Origin: Gammaproteobacteria bacterium
GTDB taxonomy: Bacteria > Pseudomonadota > Gammaproteobacteria > Steroidobacterales > Rariloculaceae
Direction of reading: 5' to 3'
Length of the DNA: 64,000 bases
Assembly: GCA_036381015.1 (NCBI GenBank)
Contig: DASVDR010000008.1
Coordinates: 1 to 64,000, forward strand
Shown: piece after piece, positions 1 to 6,562 of the stretch
How positions within the stretch are numbered: the stretch's first letter is position 1
Layout of the letters: every line of letters starts with the position of its first letter
Notes under the pieces: generated by a model
The model's database searches: none
What the model saw: only the letters and a program-made list of their open reading frames with translations
What the model was told of the DNA's origin: nothing
Position numbers and translations under genes: made by a program

Positions 1-16
1 ACGGCGTCGTGCCAGC

Positions 17-142
17 GTATAACACGCAGTTGGAGCGGACGGTGATACGTCAACGCGTGCGCGCCGCAAGCATGGCGTGGCCATTGTGCGCTCGCGGCGC
101 GCATGACAGGTCGGCGCGCCGCCGCTCAACTGCACGTTAGGC
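17..142 (+). repeat. attC recombination site 1 (integron cassette)
   Basis: The left core (R'') is GTATAAC at 17-23 and the right core (R') is GTTAGGC at 136-142. The inner arms are complementary: GCAGTTGGAGCGG at 26-38 against GCCGCTCAACTGC at 121-133. The L'' arm carries one extra G relative to L', the extrahelical base that sets strand choice in known attC sites. A TAA stop sits inside R'', so the window opens at the tail of an earlier cassette. The 126 bp length is normal for chromosomal integrons. Confidence 0.88.
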
Positions 143-152
143 GTCATTCGAA

Positions 153-573
153 ATGGCGGCAGTAACTTTCGGCGGTAACCACCACGAGCGACTCGAAATC
201 CTGGTCGCGGGGTACGAGCGGCCGACCGATAACGACAACTATTACGATGCCAATTGGCTCAAGGTGCAGGTGAAAGTCGCGGCGGGCGGCTTCCGTGGCG
301 GTTTCGACGCGGCCTTTCTTACAGCCGAGCTGGATGACCTTCGCACGAAGATGACGGAGCTCTACGCTTCGCTTAAGGGCAAGAAGGAGTGGGAAACGAT
401 GGAGGGGCAGCTAAGGTTGTCTCGGTGGAATTGAGCTGCAAGGCGATGCGCTAGACCAAGCCGGAATTGGTAACCGTCTAAGTTTTAAGCTGCAGCTTGA
501 TCAGACTCAGCTTGCGCAGAGCGTGAGTCAACTCAATGAGCTGATGTCGAAGTATCCAATCCGTGACGTCTAA
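153..573 (+). pseudogene. Frameshifted WapI-like immunity protein homologue, cassette 1
   Basis: The first frame (153-434) encodes 93 residues beginning MAAVTFGGNHHERLEI and containing DANWLKVQVKV and MEGQLRL. It stops at 434. The next frame, open from 415 to the TAA at 571-573, continues with GGIELQGDALDQAGIGNRLSF and KYPIRDV. The two halves together look like one protein of about 140 residues of the small WapI-type immunity family, as I recall that family. One indel near 412-430 explains the break. The terminal TAA lies inside the next attC core, as is usual for cassette genes. The family assignment is moderate; the frameshift could be real decay or a sequencing error. Confidence 0.6.
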
Positions 574-655
574 CATTTCGCTGGAGCGGACCCGTGACAG
601 ATGAAGTGCCAAACTCAAACGTCGGCGTGCGCGCCGCTCAGCTCAATCGTTAGCC
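568..655 (+). repeat. attC recombination site 2
   Basis: R'' is GTCTAAC at 568-574 and R' is GTTAGCC at 649-655. The arm GCTGGAGCGG (about 581-590) pairs with CCGCTCAGC (634-642), again with one unpaired G on the left arm. The site is 88 bp. It ends the immunity-like cassette and begins the next one 19 bp before its ATG. Confidence 0.85.
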
Positions 656-674
656 GCACGCTTACCATCACCGC

Positions 675-1436
675 ATGACTTCAGCGACCAAAGAGCAACG
701 CATCGCACAATTGGAGGGCTACGCGAAGACACTGGTTCAGGCGCTGCGCGTCATGGACGAGCGCCGACACATTCTGCAGCCTTTGCTTCGGGATGCCGAG
801 ATTGCCGCTGCTCTCGCTAACAAGTTCAGAAACACGTTCGGCGCACATGCGTATAACCACCTTGTGCCAATGATGGCTCAGGACCTGGTTCGTGATCTTG
901 CGAGACTATTCATGGATGATGACCGCCGAGCTGCCAGCTTCGTGAACGTATATCGCAAAGCTGCAGAACCGTCATTGCACCGCGAGCTACGAAGAAGGTT
1001 TCGAGAAATTCCGGACAAGTGGCATGACCAGCCCGGACCGATACCTGGGCTCCCGGAGGAACAGTCAGATCAGGTTCGCGAACAGTGGCGTGATCGGGAT
1101 CGGCAGGAATTCGAAGCGTCTTTCGACGAAGGGTGGACTCTTGTAACAGCAGCGGTAAAGGCACTCGAAACAGACGTCGTTGGTCAAAAGATCAAAACCT
1201 TCCGCGATAAGTTCCACGCCCATCTGGAAATGGCTCCACTGGGCGCGGATCCGGGTCCATTCGACGTTTCCAGCCTCGGCCTCACCTTCAACGACCTACT
1301 AGATTTTGCCGACCGCTACATGGAACCAGCCTTCGAGCTGATGCAGGTGATAACGGGAAGCGTGCACAACGTACAGGATTCACGGAGGTTCATAGTGGGT
1401 ACGGTACTGACATGTGGCGTATCTTGGCCAGCTTAG
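675..1436 (+). CDS. HEPN/AbiU2-like protein, cassette 2
   Basis: The gene encodes a soluble 253-residue protein with no signal peptide or membrane segment, rich in Arg, Asp and Glu and probably all-helical. The segment KIKTFRDKFHAHLEMAP near residue 175 resembles the R-x4-H region of HEPN nucleases, in particular the AbiU2-like group, which is linked to phage-abortive infection. That functional link is inference from this motif and the overall helical pattern. The ATG lies 19 bp after the attC2 core, as expected for a cassette gene. The last 20 residues (after VHNVQDSRRF) may be altered, because the attC that should follow is damaged. Confidence 0.6.
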   Translation: MTSATKEQRIAQLEGYAKTLVQALRVMDERRHILQPLLRDAEIAAALANKFRNTFGAHAYNHLVPMMAQDLVRDLARLFMDDDRRAASFVNVYRKAAEPSLHRELRRRFREIPDKWHDQPGPIPGLPEEQSDQVREQWRDRDRQEFEASFDEGWTLVTAAVKALETDVVGQKIKTFRDKFHAHLEMAPLGADPGPFDVSSLGLTFNDLLDFADRYMEPAFELMQVITGSVHNVQDSRRFIVGTVLTCGVSWPA

Positions 1437-1455
1437 GAGAATTGCGGCGTTAGGC
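1434..1455 (+). repeat. Degraded attC site 3 (right core only)
   Basis: A clear right core GCGTTAGGC ends at 1455 and is preceded by AATTGCG. I could not find a matching left core or complementary left arm in the preceding 200 bases. The boundary between cassettes 2 and 3 therefore seems to be a partly deleted attC. Confidence 0.5.
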
Positions 1456-1462
1456 GGCACCC

Positions 1463-2011
1463 ATGCGTTACCTAATCATCTTGCTCGGTTCGCTGGCATT
1501 TGCTCCTTCGGCGTTCGGCGCGGCGCACGGCATCTTCTCCGGGCTATCGGATCTCATTGGTAATAGCCAGGCGATCGTCGTAGCGCTTGTCGAGTCGCCC
1601 CCGAAAACGCCGCGTACCCATTCTGGGAATAGCAGGGCAGTTCAAAAGGTTCGGGTGCTCTATTCGCTGAAGGGTAACTTCCAACCGGAGCAGCGCATCG
1701 ATGTGGCGCTGGATAGCGAAATCCTATTTCCAGCGAGCACCTACCTGGCGGTGGACGACTATCCGGTCTACGAACGCTACGTGTTGTTCATAGCAAAAGA
1801 CTCTTTGTCACCTGATGGGTATGGCATCGTGAACGCGGAGGGCGGTGCCTTTTGGGTTCCGCGAGAAGCTGATCTTTCACTGCTCACGCCTGGGAATCTG
1901 CGTGGCAATTTGGAAGTGCTGCTGCAGGCCGTGTCGAGTTACGCGGCATCGCGGGATAGAGTTCTTGGCGAACGGCTCCAGAAGTATTTCTCAGAAGAGC
2001 CGCAGCGGTGA
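1463..2011 (+). CDS. Secreted protein of unknown function, cassette 3
   Basis: This 182-residue protein begins with a typical signal peptide (basic MRY, hydrophobic LIILLGSLAFAP, then SAFGAAHG as a likely cleavage region). The mature part alternates beta-like segments (AIVVALVES, VQKVRVLYSL, RIDVALDSEIL, YERYVLFIAK) and ends with a short helix. I do not recognise a family with confidence. It starts only 8 bp after an attC right core and ends 12 bp before the next attC, so it fills its cassette. Confidence 0.75.
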   Translation: MRYLIILLGSLAFAPSAFGAAHGIFSGLSDLIGNSQAIVVALVESPPKTPRTHSGNSRAVQKVRVLYSLKGNFQPEQRIDVALDSEILFPASTYLAVDDYPVYERYVLFIAKDSLSPDGYGIVNAEGGAFWVPREADLSLLTPGNLRGNLEVLLQAVSSYAASRDRVLGERLQKYFSEEPQR

Positions 2012-2023
2012 GCATGCCGCTTG

Positions 2024-2119
2024 GCATCAAGCAGTTGGAGCGGACCGTGATACGTGACCACGGCGACACCGCGCGCGCTGCATGCGGCAGCGCGCGGCCG
2101 CTCAACTGCGGCGTTCGGC
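2024..2119 (+). repeat. attC recombination site 4
   Basis: The L'' arm GCAGTTGGAGCGGAC (2031-2045) is identical to that of the first attC and continues with the same CGTGATACGTG sequence. The L' arm GCCGCTCAACTGC is at 2097-2109 and the right core is GTTCGGC at 2113-2119, a variant of GTTAGGC. The left core is degenerate (GCATCAA at 2024-2030). The extra G in L'' is present. Confidence 0.8.
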
Positions 2120-2186
2120 GGCACGGCTAGCGTGATCATTAATTCTGATCGATTTGGCCGGGTTCGGGCTGAGAAGCATCACATCG

Positions 2187-2407
2187 ATGCTGAGAGCAAT
2201 GCCAATCGTGGCGGCTGTCATTTCAGTCACTTTTCCGAGTCTCGGTCACTCCCAAGGAGTCGCCGACATGGAACGCATTGAGGCCGCGGTTCGTTCGTCC
2301 GCAGCGGCAGCGAGTGGTTGTCCGCGGCGGCGCCATTTCCGTATTCGCCGGAGTCCTTTCTTCGCATGTATACCGAAGCGTTGGAGAAGCGTGGTGCGTC
2401 CCAGTAG
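2187..2407 (+). pseudogene. Frameshifted small secreted protein, cassette 4
   Basis: From ATG 2187 one frame encodes a signal peptide-like start (MLRAMPIVAAVISVTFPSLG, then SQG) and MERIEAAVRSS. Past about 2310 that frame turns into Arg-rich nonsense. The frame open from 2282 instead reads SEWLSAAAPFPYSPESF and RMYTEALEKRGASQ and stops at 2405-2407, 24 bp before the next attC half-site. One indel in the GC-repeat tract GCAGCGGCAGCG (2301-2312) would restore a protein of about 73 residues. No family recognised. Confidence 0.55.
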
Positions 2408-2431
2408 GATCGTCGGCGTCACCGCGGTGCC

Positions 2432-2455
2432 GTCGAACAAGCAGTTGCAGCCGAC
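2432..2455 (+). repeat. Left half of an attC site (end of array)
   Basis: GTCGAAC followed by GCAGTTGCAGCCGACCGTGATAC matches the left half of the other attC sites in this array. No complementary right arm or GTTRRRY core follows, so the site is cut and the cassette array ends here, next to unrelated gene debris. Confidence 0.65.
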
Positions 2456-2577
2456 CGTGATACCGAATCGCATGCGCGCAGCAAGCGTGTCATGCCATTA
2501 ACCGGCGTTCTTTACCAACTGCTGCGCCAGGCGCCAGTGAACCCAGCAGGAGTTGCCGCTGCGTTCGGTGACGGAGC

Positions 2578-2990
2578 GTAGCCGCCGCCCTCGAGGTCGA
2601 GCTCCTCGCAAACGACCTGCCGGACAGCGCGGGCGTGCGGACGCCGAGCACCGAGGCGCACGACGCTTACCTAAAAAGCCTGCACTACTCGCGAACGCTG
2701 CGATCCGAGGACATGCTGCGCGCGTGTGCGTCGTTCCTGCGCGCGATCGAGCTCGACCCCGGCTACGCGGCCGCGTGCGCGGGGACGGCCACGGCGGCCG
2801 TGGCGGCGCAGGGCGACGGGCAGCTGGATCGGGAGACCGCGCGCCCCGAGGCCGATCATGCCGTCGCGCGGGCGCTCGAGCTCGCACCGGAGTCGGTCGT
2901 CGTTCGATCGGTGAGCGGCGACGTGCTCGCGTCGACGGGCGACTGGGCGGTGGCGGACGCGGAGTACCGCCGTGCGCGAAGCGAAGGCCG
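2578..2990 (+). pseudogene. Fragment of a TPR protein (TolB/CadC-type architecture)
   Basis: The + frame through 2635 is open from upstream and encodes ALEVELLANDLP, then TEAHDAYLKSLHYSRT and RAIELDPGYAAACAGTA, then DHAVARALELAPESVVV and DWAVADAEYRRA. These are the linker and first two TPR units found after the TolB-like region of winged-helix or kinase-type regulators. There is no start region. Homology stops exactly where the convergent tannase gene ends (2991). I read it as an internal piece of a larger lost gene, with an integron half-site on its left. Confidence 0.6.
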
Positions 2991-4649
2991 TCACCGGCAC
3001 TCGAAGTTGCCCTCCACCCAGTTCGCCGGATCGTTCTGGCCGCCCGCCGGCCCGACGTACACCGCGCGCTGCGGGTACGGGCAGACGCGGCGCTCGTTGT
3101 CGACGACGCCGTTCGTGCGATGCGCAGCCACGAGATACTCGGGCGCGGCGCCTTGCTCGACCCATGCGACGAGCGGCGCGAGCCGGTCCCATTCGCTCGG
3201 ACCCGGACCGCCGCCGCAGTGCCCCATGCCGGGCACCATGAAGAGCCGGACCTTCTCGCGCGCCGCGTCGAGATCGCCGCCGAACGTCGCATCGACGATC
3301 TGCTCGTAGAAGTCGAGCGTCGGCTCGGCCTGGCCTTCGGGGTCGGCCCAGCCGTGATACATCAGCAGCCTGCCGTCCTCGCGGTGCAGGAAGCGCGAGA
3401 GGTCCGGGTCGGTCGCGTCGGTGATCGCCATCATGAAGTCGCCGGCGCCGGCGGTCACGTCGTCGACGTCGAACTCCCACCACGCGAACTCGGGCGGATC
3501 GGCGCTCTTGTCCGGCGTCTGCGTGACGTCCGTCGGGTTCGACATCGGCACGCCGGGCGACGTCTCGTAGAACAGGAAATTCACGTGGTCCAGGCCGTAG
3601 AGAAGCTTGGCCGGAAACATGCCGTTGCCGGCGTGCGGAAAGATCGTTCGGTCCCAGTCCCATTCCGAGCCGAAGTCCATGCCCTTGAAGATCCGCACGC
3701 CGCGGCTGTCGTGCGGGCCGCGGTAGAGCGCCTCGATGGTCTCGATCTGCCGCTCGGTGAAACAGTCGTCCGCGTCGGCTCCCGCGGGGCACATTCGATT
3801 CGCGAGATCGACGCGAGGCGCGAAGTCGCACGTGCGCGGGTCGTCGATGATGCCGTCGCGGATGCCGTCCTTCGCGTCGCACTTGGCCATCACCGCGTCG
3901 CGCAGGATCTCCCACTTCGTCAGGCTCTCGGGCACGCCGTCGCCGTCGGCGTCGAACGCGAGGTTGCCGGCGAACTTGTCCTTGAACACCTGCTGCGCCA
4001 TCCAGACGTGCGTGACGTTCAGGCGCTGGTAATCGAAGACCGGCGCGCCGGCGACGATGCCGTCGAAGTCGGCCGGGTAGCGCTGCGCCTCCATGAGCCC
4101 CTGCCGCCCGCCGGTCGAGCAGCCTTCGAAGTAGGCGTAATCCTCGCCGCGGCCGTAGTAGCGGCGCACGACCGCTTTCGACGCGTTCGCCGTCAAGTGC
4201 ACGGCGCGATGGCCGAAGTCGATCACGGCCTCGAGGTTCTCGTGCGCGAAGCTCGCGCCCGGCTCCGCGCCGCTGTCGTGGCCCGTGTTCGAGTTTGCGA
4301 CTGCGTAGCCCTGCGCGAGGCGCTCGTCGGCGAAGTTGAGCTGGCCGTCCTTGCCGCCGTCGCCGATGTTCAAGAGGCGACCGTTCCACGCGTCCGGCAA
4401 CGGCAGCTGCATGTGGAAGCGGATCCGCCCGCCGATGACGCCCTGCACGTAGCAGTGCTCGGGAGCGGCGCCGTCGGCGCCCTTCAGGACGGCGCGGGTG
4501 ATCGACAGATTCGGCATGTCGGCGAGCGCTTCGCACGCAGCGCGAAGGTCGGGCTTCTCGCCCGGCGCTTGCTGGGCGCAGACCGGGGCGGCGGTCGCGG
4601 CGGCACTCACCGCGGCGGCGAGAGGTAGAAGACGAGCGTATCTCGGCAT
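2991..4649 (-). CDS. Tannase/feruloyl esterase family hydrolase, secreted
   Basis: The 552-residue product begins with a signal peptide (MPRYARLLPLAAAVSAAATA, cleavage near CAQQ). The nucleophile motif GCSTGGRQG is at about residues 176-184, with the CS pair and G-x-R-x-G layout of the tannase family, whose Cys-Ser-Asp-His arrangement is known. The DGDGVPESLTKWEIL segment resembles its calcium-binding lid, and the late GHCGGGPGP supplies the His. These enzymes cleave ester bonds of plant phenolics such as feruloylated or galloylated substrates, in the periplasm or outside. The start at 4649 is preferred to the longer frame (from 4946) because it gives a signal peptide and has GGAG upstream. 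Confidence 0.88.
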   Translation of the reverse strand: MPRYARLLPLAAAVSAAATAAPVCAQQAPGEKPDLRAACEALADMPNLSITRAVLKGADGAAPEHCYVQGVIGGRIRFHMQLPLPDAWNGRLLNIGDGGKDGQLNFADERLAQGYAVANSNTGHDSGAEPGASFAHENLEAVIDFGHRAVHLTANASKAVVRRYYGRGEDYAYFEGCSTGGRQGLMEAQRYPADFDGIVAGAPVFDYQRLNVTHVWMAQQVFKDKFAGNLAFDADGDGVPESLTKWEILRDAVMAKCDAKDGIRDGIIDDPRTCDFAPRVDLANRMCPAGADADDCFTERQIETIEALYRGPHDSRGVRIFKGMDFGSEWDWDRTIFPHAGNGMFPAKLLYGLDHVNFLFYETSPGVPMSNPTDVTQTPDKSADPPEFAWWEFDVDDVTAGAGDFMMAITDATDPDLSRFLHREDGRLLMYHGWADPEGQAEPTLDFYEQIVDATFGGDLDAAREKVRLFMVPGMGHCGGGPGPSEWDRLAPLVAWVEQGAAPEYLVAAHRTNGVVDNERRVCPYPQRAVYVGPAGGQNDPANWVEGNFECR

Positions 4650-4942
4650 CGGCTCACTCCGGAGGATGGTCGGCTGACGGCACTGCGCGGGACGAGTCGA
4701 GCGGGTGGATCGCCCTCGCGCGCGCCCCGGCGCGGACCGGGGAAGCATGACGGGGAACCGGGGCGAGGCCAAGGGGGCTCGGCGCGTGGAAGTTGCCCGG
4801 GTCGCAGCCGCGCACGCCGGGCGGCCGGGGTTCGGGACGTCGGCCGGCGAAGCCTCAAGAGTCGTCGTCGGCGATCTCGGCACGAAGTCGACGCCGCTCG
4901 TCGCGGATCCGCGCGAGCCTCGCTCGAAATCGCCCGCGTACG

Positions 4943-5752
4943 TCACTCCCGCCGCCGTTCGACGTGCGGCAGCAGATCCCGGCAGCGAAGCATGAGCTCG
5001 CTGCGGCTGTGCACGCCGAGCCGGCGGTAGAGCCGCTGCACGTGTCGATTGACGGTGTGCAGGCTCAAGCCGAGATGCGCGGCCACCAGCTTCTCGGACT
5101 CGCCGGCAAGCAGATGACGAAGCACGTCCTGAAGCCGCCCCGGTAGACTCGTCAATTCCGCATCGCCGGTTCCCGGGAGCGTCAGAGGCCGACCCAGGAG
5201 CGGCACGAGATCCTCGTGAAAGAGGCGCACGAGGCGCTCCGCGCGCCGCGAATACGGCCCGTCGGCGGCCGAACGATGCAGCACGATGACCTGTGTCACG
5301 GGCGCAGCTCCGGCCAGGTTCACGGCCGACGTGATCCTGTCCTCGAGGCGGCAGGCGCGAACGTACTCGTTATAGTGGCGAGAGCGCCGCCACTCGGCCA
5401 TGTCCACGACGGCTTCGAGCGAGCGCGTGGTGAGCGCTCCGCTGAACGCGCGGAAGTAACGAAGATGAAAAGGGTCATCGCGGTGTGCGTTCTCGCGCTG
5501 ATAGTGCGCCCACAGGGCCTTGCCGGAGTCGTCGAGGAAGCCGCTGTCGAGCGCTGCGCCGATCTTCCCGTCGCTCGAACTGACGTCCTCGAGATGCAGA
5601 TAGAGCGCCACCTGTGCGCCGGTGAGCTGCCTCAAGCCCTCCAGCATGTGGCGCCGCCAGGCGAGCGCATCGTTGCCGAGCTCGCGGCACTCGCCGAGCA
5701 GTCGGAACGCCGCACGCACGTCCGCGAGCCGCAGCCGATCTGATTTCGCCAT
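4943..5752 (-). CDS. LuxR-type transcriptional regulator
   Basis: The 269-residue protein ends in a LuxR/FixJ helix-turn-helix (residues about 205-262; EKLVAAHLGLSLHTVNRHV, then LYRRLGVHSRSEL). The N-terminal two thirds have no receiver or ATP-binding motif that I can see and may be a GAF/PAS-like ligand domain. The gene is upstream of and co-directional with the tannase gene (293 bp gap) and divergent from the cohesin/dockerin pair (180 bp gap), so it could control either. The start MAKSDRLRL at 5752 was chosen because the longer upstream reading is Arg-rich shadow of the PEP-CTERM gene. Confidence 0.82.
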   Translation of the reverse strand: MAKSDRLRLADVRAAFRLLGECRELGNDALAWRRHMLEGLRQLTGAQVALYLHLEDVSSSDGKIGAALDSGFLDDSGKALWAHYQRENAHRDDPFHLRYFRAFSGALTTRSLEAVVDMAEWRRSRHYNEYVRACRLEDRITSAVNLAGAAPVTQVIVLHRSAADGPYSRRAERLVRLFHEDLVPLLGRPLTLPGTGDAELTSLPGRLQDVLRHLLAGESEKLVAAHLGLSLHTVNRHVQRLYRRLGVHSRSELMLRCRDLLPHVERRRE

Positions 5753-5932
5753 GTCGCCCTTTCCGACGCCGGGCTCGGATGGGTTCGCGCGCCCGCCCGG
5801 CCGGGGCACCGGGTTGGTGTGTTTACGGTAATTGACCTTAGCCGTCTGCTGCAACCATCCTAGATTCACTAGCGCCCCATTTGCGAGACCTGCTCGCCTG
5901 CTGCTCGGCCTAACAACAACAAGGGGGGCACC

Positions 5933-6562
5933 GTGAAATCGCTTCGATCCACGATTTTCCTCGCGGCCGTCGCGTCGCTCATGACGGCGCCCGCGCACGC
6001 GATCTTCATCGACTTCGACCCCGCCGCGACGACGGTCGCGACGGGCGCCGCTTTCGAAGTCGACGTGGTCGTCGGCGATCTGGACGCGGCCGGCGAGACC
6101 GTCACGGCCTTCGACTTGCTGATCGGATATGACCCGCTGATCCTGACACCGACAGCCGTAGCGTTCGGACCCGGTGCAGACGCGCTGCTCGCGTCGGACG
6201 CGCTCACGGCACTCGGCGGCACGTTCGATCTCGGCAGCGCGCTCTTCGGTGCGACCGGATTCGGCACGGCCGGGCCTCTCGGCATCGGCGCGCTCGCGCT
6301 CGCGCCGCCGCTGCCCGCCGATCAGGCCGACACCGTGCTGCTCGCTCGGCTCACGTTCGACGCTCTCGCGGCCGGATCGAGCGAGCTCGCGTTTCTGACT
6401 CCGCTCACCGTCATCGGCAACGATCCGTTCGGCACGCTGACCTTCGACCGGCTGGGCGCCGGCACCGTGAACGTCGTCGCGCCGGTGCCGGTGCCGGAGC
6501 CGGGCTCGCTCGCGCTGCTCGCCGCGGGCGTCGCGCTGCTCGCCGCGCGGCGGCGACGATGA
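5933..6562 (+). CDS. PEP-CTERM sorting protein with cohesin-like domain
   Basis: The 209-residue product starts with GTG after a strong AAGGGGGG ribosome site. Residues 1-23 are a signal peptide (ends APAHA). Residues about 25-180 look like a cohesin fold: TGAAFEVDVVVGD, AFDLLIGYDPLILTP and ARLTFDALAAGSSELAF. The C-terminus is a complete PEP-CTERM signal: VPEPGSLALLAAGVALLAA followed by RRRR. Such proteins are processed by an exosortase (EpsH/XrtA type), which is not in this window. The stop overlaps the next start by 4 bp (ATGA), so the two are translationally coupled. Confidence 0.85.
   Translation: MKSLRSTIFLAAVASLMTAPAHAIFIDFDPAATTVATGAAFEVDVVVGDLDAAGETVTAFDLLIGYDPLILTPTAVAFGPGADALLASDALTALGGTFDLGSALFGATGFGTAGPLGIGALALAPPLPADQADTVLLARLTFDALAAGSSELAFLTPLTVIGNDPFGTLTFDRLGAGTVNVVAPVPVPEPGSLALLAAGVALLAARRRR

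Noticed and set aside
1463-2011. Cassette 3 as a metal-binding or toxin protein
   Set aside because: Only a signal peptide and beta-like strands are visible; no motif justifies a function.
2553-4628. 691-codon + frame through the TPR fragment and tannase region
   Set aside because: The tannase on the minus strand has signal peptide, catalytic motif and ribosome site; the + frame is compositional.
5803-5818. Sigma-54-like sequence GGGCACCGGGTTGGT before the PEP-CTERM operon
   Set aside because: The -12 GC is replaced by GG and the distance to the gene is large; PEP-CTERM genes can be sigma-54 controlled but this match is too weak to call.
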